From Serinus canaria (taxonomy: Eukaryota; Chordata; Aves; Passeriformes; Fringillidae): DNA of 64,000 nucleotides. The translations under genes were made by a program, and so were the position numbers. The DNA is taken from the NCBI RefSeq assembly GCF_022539315.1, contig NC_066342.1, forward strand, positions 16,323,346 through 16,387,345, read 5' to 3'. The notes beneath the pieces were generated by a model that ran no database searches, was not told the origin of the DNA, and was given only the letters and a program-made list of their open reading frames with translations. Of the stretch, positions 34,111-44,771 are shown piece after piece (the first letter of the stretch is position 1; each line of letters opens with the position of its first letter).

Positions 34111-34252
34111 CAACAGAAACCTGTAAACAGAATAAGCAAACATTCTAGGTTGCAGAAAACTTAAAACGGAGTAGCATAAAGCTGAAGTTAGATGCCCAAA
34201 GGGGGAAAAATTAGTATACTTGCACAAGGATAGAAACCAAGATTAAATAAAT

Positions 34253-34395
34253 AACCCAAATTTAATAAAAGAACAAGTAATAAGCAAGCTGACAAAGCAA
34301 ACACAGCCATCTAACTCAAAATCAACCCCAAATTTAATGAAAAAACAAATCATAAGCAAGGTAACAAAGCAAATACAGCCATCTAATCCAGAACC
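34253..34395 (+). repeat. 71-bp tandem duplication in ERV-G env
   Basis: Two adjacent units begin AACCCAAATTTAATAAAAG and AACCCCAAATTTAATGAAA, and both continue to ACAGCCATCTAA. They differ at roughly ten positions. Confidence 0.8.
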
Positions 34396-34615
34396 AACAC
34401 CACGTGAGGATTCAAATACAAAACTCAACAGCAATTTAAAATTAAAATAAAAATGCCAACATTAAGAAAAAACATTTTATTTAAAGATTTAAAGGAATCA
34501 GTAAAGAACTAAATGTTACCAACTACTATGTATGTGAGAGAGCCTTAATAACAAAAGAATTGCCATAAAAAGGTAATAGCCTAAGCCAAATTAAACTTCT
34601 TAAATGGAACAGGAC

Positions 34616-35157
34616 TGTGGTATTCACATGCCCTCTGAACAGAGACAAGCTGTGAGAGAAGCAGAAAAAAGAATGATCAAAACAATTCTTATCTCATTTG
34701 CTGCTCCTGTGTTTGTGCCATTGTAGAATGTGTTCTGGAGATTGTTTACCCAAGGTGATTTCTTGATTGGATTTTGGTGATGGTTGTTTGGATTCATTGA
34801 CCAATTGGATCCACGTGTGTGTGTCGGGACTCTCGGGCAGTCACGGGTTTTCTCATTAGTTAGTAGTAAGTATGATATAGTATAGTATAGTATAGTATAG
34901 TATAGTATAGTATAGTATAGTATAGTATAGTATAGTACAGCATAGCATAGCATAGCATAGCATAGCATAGTATAGTATAGTATAGTATAGTATAGTATAG
35001 TATAGTATAGTATAGTATAGTATAGTATAGTATCTCTCTTTAATATAGTTGTAATGTAATATAGTATAGTTTTAATAAAGCGAGTGTTCAGCATTCCAAA
35101 GCCTTGGAGTCAGATGCCAATCATTCCCAGACGTTGGGGTCATCTTGAATTACTATA
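34616..35157 (+). mobile_element. Solo LTR with ATA end in ERV-G env
   Basis: It begins TGTGGTATTCACATG and ends GAATTACTATA, flanked by a perfect 6-bp duplication CAGGAC (34610-34615 and 35158-35163). AATAAAGCG lies near 35076. It contains a pentanucleotide microsatellite. It belongs to the family of 54501-54917, which also ends in ATA. Confidence 0.85.
34874..35031 (+). repeat. (TATAG)n microsatellite
   Basis: About 30 units of TATAG, with a central block of CATAG variants (34937-34967), inside the U3/R part of the LTR. The related LTR at 54501-54917 has only a few such units. Confidence 0.95.
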
Positions 35158-36426
35158 CAGGACTAGCATAAAAGGGAGAAGCAGGCAAGAGGAGTAAATT
35201 TAAAACTCAAAAATAATAAGAAAGAAATGTCTCTAGCATATTAGAAAAAGGTTTCTTAATAAAATTGGACAAACTCCCTATAAAAAATATAAAGTCTCTA
35301 ATGGAACTTCGACATAGTAGATCCCTGAAAAACCCACACAATATTAGACCCAGGAAAAAAAATTGTAAACAAGATAAAGAAATTGAACTTTTCTTGTGCA
35401 ATAACACTGAAAAAAACCCCTATTATAGAATCCCTAAAATATCTAAATTTTGGCAAAACATAAATCACCAAGGCAATGAATATTAGAAAGCACTGGATGG
35501 CCTATTCTAAATATATAGGAAAAGAACTTATATAAAACTCCCTCCCCAGTAGATAGGAAGTTATGCTCTAAGAATCATAAAACCAGAATTTTTCCTTTTA
35601 CCAAACCAGGCAGAGATAACTTAAGAGTACTGGTTTATGATGCATTAAAAAGAAATAAAAGTAATATAGAAATAATTGGAGAATATCAGAAGTGAGGTAA
35701 TGACAAATGGCCTCCTAAACAGATAATACAAGCATATAGACCAGCCACTTGAACACAAGATGAAAGTTAGAGATATCAAACCGCAATTTACATGTTAAAT
35801 CATAGCATAAGACTCCAAATAGTTGGAAAAATTATAACTAATGAAATAGCTCAAGCCTTAGAATTAATAACCACCCAGGAAAGGCAAACCAGAGCTACAG
35901 TATACCAAAATTGATTAGCACTAGAGTATTTATTAGCAGAAAAAGAAGTGTCTATAAAAAATTTAACACATCTGATTGTTGTCTACAAATTAATGATAAT
36001 AGAGATACAGTTTAAGATATAGCCGAAAACATCCAGAAAATAGCCCATGTACCAGTCCAAAAGTGAGAATGAATAATTAATAAGAAATAGTGAGATAATG
36101 TTTTACAAATATCCTAGTAGAAGAAAATAAAATTTATAATACTATGTAGAATGACAAGTTTAATTTTCCTTCACTGTTTGATTCCATGTCTTATCCACTT
36201 AATTACTCATGAAGTTCAAAACATGCAAGTAATAACAATGCCCACCAATCCCAAGTCAGCAACCTGAAGAGAAATGCAGAAAGTCACAATATAAAAGAAA
36301 ACAAACAATAATAAAAACCTTAAAAAGGCACCTATGATGTACAAATGAGATCAGTATGCCAAAAATACTGAAGTTTAAAATTATAGCTCAAGCCAAATAA
36401 AGTAAGAAAAAACAAATGGGGGAAAT

Positions 36427-37271
36427 TGTTATAAATAACTATGCAGTTATTGGCTTTCGCTATAATGTATTGGCTTTTGCATATTATTATTTATCACAAC
36501 ATTTTTGATATAATACACTTTCTCATCACTTTAAACTGCTTTTGATATAGTATAATTTGTCAGCTTTTTGTGGCCAATGTGTAGCTTGTACATTTAAGTG
36601 TGATAAACATATTATAGTTTAAGCTTTCGTAAAATATTGAAAGAGAAGCTATTTGATATGCATTACAGTATTAACTTTTGCAGAAGTAGCTAATGCTTTT
36701 ATTTTTATAATTAACTAACAATAGTGAGAATAACTCAAATTTGTGAAATAGTTGATGCTGGTTTAAAGTACTTACAAAAATAGCTAAACATTCTGCATGG
36801 TCAAATAACATGAAAGAACCATGCAGATAACATCCAAAGAAAGGATGTAAAGAGGACTTCTGCCATTGACCTTTCAAATATCAATCACTATTGCTTGCTG
36901 AAACAATGAAACAGGGAGTTGTGATAAGGAAATTACATACACGTTGTGAAGAAGCAGCATACACTACTCCACAAAAAAAGAAAATTCACAATTCACATTA
37001 TTGCATGTATTCTAAAAAGGAAAGGCAGGGGTCAAACCAAGATAAAGAATTCCCAGAACATGTAAAAGAGCTCCAAAAAAATTGTTTGAATATGTATCAC
37101 CTTGTGAATATGTATTTGACCAATGCAATGAAAAAGTATATAGAAAGACTTCTTACAGTTCAGCAGTGTGCTTCTGGCAGCTGCCAAGCACCCAGAACTG
37201 TTATTAATCTGTCCCTTATTTGTCCTTGTTAAACTTATAAAACTTTTAAAGAGTGAGCCTTGTTTCTCACA
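36427..37271 (+). mobile_element. 3' LTR of ERV-G (845 bp)
   Basis: It follows the polypurine tract AATGGGGGAAAT (36416-36426), starts TGTTATAAATAACTATG and ends TTGTTTCTCACA. A CTTATAAAAC element lies near 37227. The minus-strand LTRs at 37423-38537 and 44288-44771 share both ends. The next 150 bp hold nothing I recognise. Confidence 0.8.
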
Positions 37272-37422
37272 GAAAAAAAAAGAAAGAAACAGAACACGTG
37301 TGCGTGGGGGGTGTGGAGCCAGGGACACAGTGACAGGGGTTAGATGAAAGCATGTCACCCATCTGAGGGTCCCAATGACATCATGTTACTCCCCTCCATC
37401 TGGTCTTGTTGGTGATGAGGGT

Positions 37423-38537
37423 TGTGAGAAATGACCCTCACTTTTATAATTTTAAAAGGTTTATTAAACCTTATCAAAAATACAACAACAGACTGAATAA
37501 GGAAAAATCGCAGTGCTGGGAGTCTCTGTAACTATCAGCCGCCTGCTCATCTACAAAATGGATGCTCTTCCTTTTATACCCTGTCCTAGGGTGACGTTAG
37601 GATGCTTGTATCTATCCCCATTTGTGTGTGCTATTTATGCTGGATATTATGTTCTGTGCCTTCAAGACTGGCTCTGAAGAGTGAAAATTTTGTTTTGGTT
37701 CCTTATCAGCCGCTTCCCCACAGCTGGAAGGACACAGAGAAAGGGACAGTACATAGTGCTGCTTTTGCTTTTTGCCCTGCTTTTTGCTTTGCTCTCGCTC
37801 TTGCTTCTGTTTTGCTCCTGCTTTGCTCTTGCTTTTTTTGCTTCTGTTCATTAGTTAGTTTAGCTAAACAGTCCAAATTTCCTCCTTGACTGTTTCTCCT
37901 TTCCTTTTTGGATCTACTCGAACCTGCTCCGGACTGGGACCTGGGAAACACTGAGTTTGCACCTTGTGGCCTGCAGCAGCTACCCGAGCGCCAGAGGGAC
38001 TGATAACAGAGCGACCACCCCAGGAGAGACTTTCTGAATTTGTCATCTTTTTCAGAGTGGTGAAAGAGTGGTATCATCCGGTATTGTTCATTTTGTGTGC
38101 TGGGGGGGGTGCTGTGCCTGTTAAATAAACAGGTTCTTTCCACTTCTCTCCGAGGAATTTTTCCCGAACCGGTTGGGGGGAGGGGCCATGTGGGTTTGCT
38201 TTCTGGAGGGATCCCCCTTTTGGGATTCTCTCCCAACTTTGCCCTAAGCCAGGACACACCCTTAGCCCCTCCCAAAGTTTTGTCAGTCAACTCCTCCTTT
38301 GCTGTCCATTGGTGGAGATTACCTTCCTATATCTTGATTCGAGGTCAGGTGTTGTTACACTGCACCTCTCGGTAATAAGCTGGCCCTCTCCAGATGTCCT
38401 GACTACTGAAGCTATTACAATGGGGAGGGGAAAGAGGACTATGGGAGGACATATTACAATAACATTACTATACATTTTAACATCCACGTAATATCTGTCT
38501 CTTAATTGTGAGAGCCAACTATTACTCATTTATAACA
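37423..38537 (-). mobile_element. Minus-strand LTR of ERV-G family
   Basis: The plus strand runs TGTGAGAAATGACC to TTTATAACA. The tract AGCCCCCCTTTTGTA next to 38537 is a reversed polypurine tract, so this is the 3' LTR of a minus-strand element. A solo ERVL LTR (37582-38256) interrupts it; its own length is about 435 bp. Confidence 0.7.
37582..38256 (+). mobile_element. Solo ERVL LTR (copy A/B family)
   Basis: TGTCCTAGGGTGACGTTAGG...CCTAAGCCAGGACA with flanks TACCC (37577-37581) and CACCC (38257-38261), a 5-bp duplication with one mismatch. It has a polyadenylation signal near 38124 and a short C run in place of copy B's long one. Confidence 0.9.
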
Positions 38538-39300
38538 AGCCCCCCTTTTGTATAAGTTATTTGGCTCAAGCAATTAACTCTTATTTTTTATTCTGATAAT
38601 CTACCCTTACTTCTCAAAAAAGGAAATAAAATAAAAAGAATTTTTTATTAGCGTCTGTTGGTATGGGTGAGGACAGTGGGAACAGGAAAAAATCTTAGGT
38701 TTTTTTTAGTCACACTTATTTGGAATTGACAAAAGGGGATCATAGAGCTCCAGTATGGCCTTTTTACTCTCATCTTCTGTGCCTATGGGGTTGCTACTTA
38801 TAGCAGGTATATCTTAGTGGTGAGTACAGAGGCCAACTCGGTCTTGCCCTTTGGTGTCTGTTGTATTAAGAGACAACTGAGGAATGATAGTGGTCCGGTA
38901 TGGCTCTCTTGTTCCCACTTTACCATGCCTACGGGATTGCTTGCCCACAGCAGGGCTATAATCTTCTCGGTGGTGAACACAGGGGCCAACCCAGTCTTGC
39001 CCTCTATTTCTTGTTCTACGTTACTTGTTGGATTTTAAGGAAAGTGCCCCAATACCTCTTACGGTTCCCTGCGTACCTCCCCTCAATAGATGCTTGTAAT
39101 TCTTATTTAATAAAATTGGACAATTACATCAATAAACAGTACAGTTCAAGCTCCCCACCCAAAGTGTTAGTTAAAACAACCTTCAAGCGGGCTGGTGAAA
39201 GCTCGACTTTACTTTTCAGATGACTTTGAGTTTCTTTGGCTATCTCTCACCTGGTCTGGATGTTGCAGTCTATTCTTTGGGTTATTTCATTGGGCCTTTA
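38538..39300 (-). pseudogene. env: env-like remnant of minus-strand ERV-G relative
   Basis: Next to the reversed polypurine tract, the minus strand at about 38798-38989 encodes a segment resembling the env start of ERV-G (FTTEKI...SNPVGM). A tandem duplication of this part covers about 38745-38865 and 38895-39015. No long frame remains. The sequence to 39740 may also belong to env but is not recognisable. Confidence 0.5.
38745..39015 (-). repeat. Diverged tandem duplication in env-like region
   Basis: Two blocks of about 120 bp share TATGG-rich starts, a GGTGAACACAGGGGCCAAC-type core and CTTGCCCT ends, separated by about 30 bp. They are clearly diverged. Confidence 0.7.
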
Positions 39301-39754
39301 ATTTTGTTGACATGAGTCTATTCTTGCTCTGTGGTTCGTACAGTCAATTCAGTGGTTAGTTGTTCCTGAGAGGGATTTCTCTACTGAGGGATTAAACTGA
39401 AGATAATTTCCCTAACACTGCTTCTTATGTTTTCTTGAGTCTTAAAGTAGTTACTTACTTCTGTTGACACAAGGGAACTGCATGGTTTAGGAAGCATTAC
39501 AATTATAGAGAGGTTTAGCACTTGGTCTAGCATCCTGTTTTGATGACAGTAGTTTTTAGGGAACGTGGGCTAGAACAGCAGTGGGTCACAGTGACTGTAG
39601 ATACTCCTGTTTTATAGAGATTTAATGGAAATTTAAACACTATTAAATCTGATGGAAATCACTGTATACAGCTTTACATAAACTTTTGGCAAACATATAC
39701 GTAGAGGCAAATTCTCCTTACACAAACAGGGTGTACAGAGAGCTTGGTAGTGAT

Positions 39755-39755
<1 letters not shown>

Positions 39756-39837
<82 letters not shown>
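39756..39837 (+). repeat. (CA)n(TA)n(CA)n microsatellite
   Basis: About 17 CA units, about 20 TA units and a few more CA units. It is alternating purine-pyrimidine throughout and likely unstable. Confidence 0.98.
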
Positions 39838-39994
39838 TTTGTTTTTTCTAGGTGGGACAGCAGCTGGATGCACAAAGCTGTGTATCTAGAGCTATGTCCC
39901 TGGGCATGCCCAGGGATATGCACAGAGCTAGTGCACATACACACAGGCACCTGCTCCCTTGCACAGAGTTCTTGCTACTAAGGTATTTGCTAGC

Positions 39995-40529
39995 TGTGGA
40001 ATCCTCTGAATCCTTCCCCCTCAGGGATATCCCCAGGGCATTGCCTTGGAAAAACATACCATAGAGTTTTCCCCACCTAGGGGGACAGAAAGGACTTCCC
40101 CATGGAGTCTTGCACAACACCATGAACCACTCCAGTTCCTTTCCCCATATGTCCCAAATTCTTGTTGTTTCTCCTTTCCCTGTTTCCTCACTGGTTTTGG
40201 TATCCATGGTCTTCCCTGTGGGCCAATGGCCTTTGCCCTGCCCTTTGTACCGCCCCCATGCCCTCCCAGACTTAACCTTGTGCAGACCACATGGTCTTGT
40301 CTTTTGTCCCTAGTTTCCCTTTGGCATGGTGGATGGAATAAACCTTCGCTGGAACAGAACCATACAAAAGGCCCTTCTGCCTCTCTGCGCTGAGCTAGCC
40401 ACGGTGAGTCTGGTATATGGATTTGACTGCTTTACTTAAATGCTTACCCTAGTGGCTTTTCCACAGGAGATGCTTACTGGGGAATAGGTATAGGTAGCAG
40501 TGACCACCAACTAAACCTGTGCTGCTACA
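39995..40529 (+). mobile_element. Solo LTR in the CA-rich region
   Basis: TGTGGAATCCTCTG...GTGCTGCTACA is flanked by a perfect 6-bp duplication GCTAGC (39989-39994 and 40530-40535). GAATAAACC lies near 40337. It is distantly related to 10586-10918. Confidence 0.9.
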
Positions 40530-40960
40530 GCTAGCTGTACACACTTGTGTACACCCGGCCTGCTACACTAGCAGGTGTTACAAAGACACTTAATAATGTA
40601 CAGTCTTTACTAATGCATATGTGCCTACAAGCACAAGATTTGTTTGCACGAAGAACTTGAACACGCCAATGTGTGCAGTGCCTCATACAGAGCTATGCTC
40701 ACACTTGTAGAACCTGTGCACACTCACAAGCACAGAGCTGTGCACAGGTTCACTCACACTTGAGAGTGTGTAATTTAACACATGTAAACAGCAGTGCACA
40801 TATCACATGTACACGTCAGTACATCTATGTGAATAGTGCTGTGTACATTAACACACATGTACACTGTGCAAAGCAGGATGTGTACACTCATATTTGGGCC
40901 CACTAGAAAACACATGTGCACACAGAGCTGTACACACTGGCACACACATGTACAGCACTC

Positions 40961-43100
40961 TGTCATAGCTCTCCTGGCCCTGATGCCCCTGTGGGTTTCT
41001 CTTCATGGGATCATGACACAGTGGGGATGGGGACAGGAGAGGGGAGTATGGGTGGGACATTGTAGTACAGTTTAAAGAGCACCCTCTGTGCCTTTGGGGT
41101 GGGAACAGAAAGGCTTGTCTTAAAGGAAAAGTCAAAGAGAGACTACCCTGGATTTTTGCTTTTTGCTTCTCACTCTATAAGGACAAAGCTGAGCACTTTT
41201 TGCTGTCTTGTTTTCCTAAGGAGTCTGACAAGTACAAAGGAGAGGATTAGAAGGACATATTGAGGATCACTGCTAGTGCATAGCACACATGATGTTTCTT
41301 ACCTCTTACATTATCATGGGCTGTTGGGGTAGGAACTAACTTACCCCACTGCCTTGGAAGCTTGTGTTTTGTTAAGGGGTACTTTTTACTTTTTAACTGA
41401 GGAGGGGTACGTGTGGTTTTTATTACTTTGAAGGGTAGCTCACAGTCTTCTGGGGATATGCTAAGGAAAGTTTTAGGCCTCTCTGTGGTGGTGACAGTGA
41501 CTTTGAGATAAAGCTTTTATTAAGATGTCATCTTGGACTGAAAGAGGGAAAGGTATCTGTGTCATACATGGAAAAATATCTAAGTTTTTGACACTTAAGC
41601 TCTTCTCTTAACCTGAAAGAGAAGTAGCACTTTGCCAGTGTTAAAGTTGAGTGGAGGCAGCTCAAGACTTTTAGCTAAAGGAGTTCAAAGTGTGACAAAC
41701 ATGTTCTAACAGGACTCTACTTACAGGAAACAGAAGAATATAACATGTTGGGTAAACATAACCCTCTCTACTTCTAGCACGGATGGTTTTCGAAGCTGGA
41801 AATGCAAGGACTACTTGTATTACAGGTACAGGGCTTTGCTGAAGGCCATTCTTGCTTTTCTTAACACTCAGCAATGTTGCAGGGAAGCAGGAAAAGCTTG
41901 AGGGAATGAAAAGAACACAACAGATTAGTTGAGTGATAAAGAAGGCATCAAACTACAGGGGAGAGGGGGCTACAAACTATAAAACAGTCTGCCAGGAGCT
42001 AGCTACCCCTTTACTCTAAAACAACAGAGGAAGCTATAAACAAAGGGAAAATGTTACTGCATTAGGACTGCAATGTGCAGTGAGACACAAACTCGGGAAG
42101 TCTCTCATTTCTTTCCCTTCTTTCTTGAGCATCTCTGCTAGAAGGAGGAGACACACCTTCGTGCTGGCAGCTCCTTGCCTTTCCCTCTCACTTTGCTACA
42201 AGTGATGACTAATTAATCTTCTTGCAGCTACAAGAGCAGGAGGCAGCAGAAGACTGTCCAGTAAATGCCTGGTATGACAGGTCTCAGATGCAGGTATGGA
42301 TCTGGAATTGTGCTCATTTCACAGTTTTATGCCATGATCTCTTGTAGCTCTGCTATTCTTAAGAGTGTTTGCTCTTGGCTGTGGGACGAGACCCTGGAAG
42401 GAAAAGTAGAGTGACACTTTCAGGATACAGCCCTCAGCTAAAGAAAAACTCCCAGGAGCTGATCAAGAGAGGAAATCACTAGACATGGGCACAGAATTGG
42501 GCCCAGGAAGTAAAGGAGGGCAGGTAGTCTGGTTTGGGTATTTCACACTCTTTCAGCCCCACAGAAATGGGACTGCACTAGTTCGGAGCAATGGAGAGGC
42601 AAAATAAAGAGGAAACTAGCTTTTTACTATCTCAGTGTCTGCCCAACTTAGGGAGCTTGTGCAGTGCTCCCCAGTAGCCCCAACCATAAGGTGGTCAGTG
42701 GCTCTTAGAGGCAACAGGGATCTAAACTATGGCAGGAAATGACAGGCACACACTAGTCTCTAAAACTCATCTGCCAGTGCACTTCCTAATTTGCTCAGCA
42801 ACTACTAAATGAAAAGCTTAAAGATTAAGGAAGAAGAAAAGCGCAGAGGTTTAGCAGCCAAGAGGAGGGCAAAGGAAGAGGGGAGAGGATCCTCCTTCTC
42901 TTTTTGGTGACTTCTTACTTGCTTTCTGTCTTATCTTAATTAGTCAACCACAGGCCCTCTCAGCAAGACCTGCCTTCCTAATTAGCTAGAAGGAGAAAGA
43001 AAAAAACAAGTGAGGAAGGAAAAAAAAGAAGAAGAAAGGAAAAGGAAAACAACCTCTTTACTTCTTGAAAAGCAAAAACAAACAAACAAAAAAAAAACCA
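40961..43100. other. No recognised feature
   Basis: Ordinary composition without long frames, LTR ends or CR1 tails that I can identify. An A-rich stretch occupies about 42985-43100. This is one of the few candidate single-copy stretches in the window. Confidence 0.5.
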
Positions 43101-44090
43101 ACTCACTTGTGATTACTACTGGGTCAGCTCTGCTGCTCTATTTGCTGCTGTGTTCTGGCTCTCTGGCACCTCTCGGTTTACTAGTGTGGAGCACCCATGG
43201 AAAGCTATCCATGTGGGCCTCCAAGACCCTCACATAACAGAGACAGCTCTCAACCCCCAGCAGCGCTGAGCACAACCACGCCTCACATGCCCCAAAATGC
43301 CGCACCCAGAGGCAGCCCCTTGCTGCCCATGGCCCCTGTCATCCACGGCTCCCACTGCCAGTGGCCCCACACCTCCAAACCCCCTTCTGGTCCACAAACG
43401 TGGCCCTCGCTGCCAGCAGCTGGGACCAGCGGACCAGCTGCTCTGGGCTCCAGTGCTTCTGACTGCCGTGGTCACCCTCAGTCAGATCGACACCCCCTGA
43501 AAGTCACCAGGCCAGGTGCCCCCAGCCCACTACAGCCCATGCAGGTCCACGCGGTCCCTGGCCTGGAAACTGTGCATAACTGGGCCCGCCCTGCCTGGTG
43601 CCCCTGCACCTGGCGAAAGCCCTCTTGTTGCCCCCAGCCCGCCGCTGCCTCCTGGTGCCCCCACCCTCATGGTGCCCCAGTCTCATGGCTTTATGCTGGC
43701 GGGTTTTATACAGGAGCCCCTGCAGTTCTGCACCCTGGTCTGGGGACACTTGTAATGCTTGACTGGCTCTGAACCTCCAGCAGCGCCGTGTATAATCTTG
43801 ATCAGCGCACTGGGCCTCTGCTGCCTCCCCCCACCCTCATTGGGTTCGCGCGCACTGGAAGCCTGCTGTGCCAAGCGCAGCCGCACTCCACGTGGACCTG
43901 CTCCACGGCTTCCTTTGTGCCAGCGGGTTGAGGAAACCACCGTGGCTCTGCTCGGGGAAACCCCACACCACTGGGACCCCAGATGCACCCACACCCAGTG
44001 TTTTTCAGTCACTGCTACCAGGGGCAGCACTCCCTCCCAAGCCTCGGCTGGCAAGCTCTGGAAGTTATCACGCTGACTGAACACCAGAAG
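43101..44090. other. GC-rich block of unknown origin
   Basis: Markedly C- and G-rich compared with both sides, with overlapping chance frames on both strands (up to 191 codons on plus) rich in Pro, Ala, Ser and His. Phrases such as CCAGCAGCGC recur near 43258 and 43778. It lies between a minus-strand retroviral leader (44090-44287) and A-rich sequence, where gag would be expected, but I see no Gag motif. Neither a gene nor a known repeat can be claimed. Confidence 0.4.
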
Positions 44091-44267
44091 CTTACCGTGC
44101 TGAGTGCTTTATCCTTCCCCCTTTGTTTTGCTTTATGAGTCCCACCTTGTCTATGGGGTGTCAGCCTGCAATCACGATTGACACCAGAAGAAGCTGATCG
44201 AACTGCCAAAATTGGCGGGGCGCACCTCTCACTTAAAATCTCCTAGGATCATGGAGACGAGGCGTCC

Positions 44268-44286
44268 ATCCCGGACGAATCCCCAA
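44268..44286 (-). other. Primer-binding site, tRNA-Pro-like
   Basis: The minus strand reads TGGGGATTCGTCCGGGAT one base after the LTR end at 44288. It differs by two bases from the classical gammaretroviral tRNA-Pro site. Confidence 0.65.
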
Positions 44287-44287
44287 T

Positions 44288-44771
44288 TGTGAGAAACAAA
44301 GCCCACTCCTCAGTTCAAATTTAAAGAAAATTTAATAAGGGACAATAGGGGACAAAGTCAATAAAGCAAAAGAAACAATGCTTGATGCTTAGCCACAGCC
44401 AGAGGCACACCAGTCAACACAGCGACATCCCTTATATACCGTTGGTATAGCATCAGCCAACTATGTACTCATAAGCAGTCACATATATTCAAACATTTTA
44501 ACATAGTTCTTCCTCCGTTCCACCTTTTTGGAGCATGTGCAGTGGTCCTAGTCATGGTCATTTCTTACTTTTCAATACATTCAACAGGTTTTGATTCCTT
44601 CATTGGTTAAATGTTAACATTACAACTCTTCACCAACACTGGTATCACAACGCAACATTCGTATTAAAAGAACTCTAAACTTTAGCAAAACTTCTCTTAC
44701 AAAAGTCAACATTATAAAACACATAGTATTCACTCTAACAATTGCAAAAGCCAATACTAATATATTTATCA
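44288..44771 (-). mobile_element. Minus-strand 5' LTR of ERV-G family
   Basis: The plus strand starts TGTGAGAAACAAAGCCC, the same LTR end as 37271 and 37423, and ends near ATATTTATCA. A primer site on its left makes it the 5' LTR of a minus-strand element whose 3' LTR may be 37423-38537. The outer end is approximate. Confidence 0.65.

Larger units (their letters stand above)
31870..36060 (+). pseudogene. env: env of ERV-G, broken and interrupted
   Basis: A start near 31888 leads into a signal-peptide-like TCHTRVLLLLINLFPF and a Cys-containing surface segment, open to 32061. Three LTRs interrupt the gene (32081-32656, 32657-34110, 34616-35157). The transmembrane subunit lies near 35820-36060, with ELITTQERQTRATVYQN and LALEYLLAEKE. 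This corresponds to the heptad and immunosuppressive-type region of gammaretroviral Env, with its CX6CC region decayed. A 71-bp tandem duplication lies in the middle part. Entry function is lost through many stops. Confidence 0.7.
11068..37271 (+). mobile_element. ERV-G, gammaretrovirus-like provirus split by insertions
   Basis: Excising later insertions gives one co-linear plus-strand element: gag (11068-13097), nucleocapsid/protease/reverse transcriptase (17613-18926), the rest of pol (21756-24221 and 30824-31080), env (about 31870-36060), polypurine tract and 3' LTR (36427-37271). The 5' LTR and leader are missing; gag abuts a truncated ERVL LTR. The pol follows gammaretroviral order with env present. 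Related minus-strand copies at 37423-44771 suggest a tRNA-Pro-type primer site. The coding strand is A-rich with many stops. Several key changes are G to A, for example the protease motif. Confidence 0.8.
39740..40960. repeat. Degenerate CA/TG-rich low-complexity region
   Basis: Imperfect CACA, TGTACA and GTGCACA words recur on both sides of the LTR at 39995-40529, so one low-complexity tract was split by that insertion. It includes the pure microsatellite at 39756-39837. Open frames here are artefacts rich in Cys, Thr and His. Confidence 0.75.

Noticed and set aside
34624..35094. A 156-codon minus-strand frame with repeated Tyr, Leu and Ile
   Set aside because: It is the translation of the TATAG microsatellite inside an LTR.
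39756..39837. Regular repeats considered as a CRISPR array or satellite
   Set aside because: Simple dinucleotide repeats without spacers, in an animal genome; a microsatellite is sufficient.
40673..41135. Cys- and His-rich frames resembling small secreted proteins
   Set aside because: They are translations of CA/TG low-complexity DNA on both strands.
43197..43772. A 191-codon frame rich in Pro, Ser and His
   Set aside because: GC-rich composition, competing frames of similar size on both strands, and no domain or start context to support a gene.
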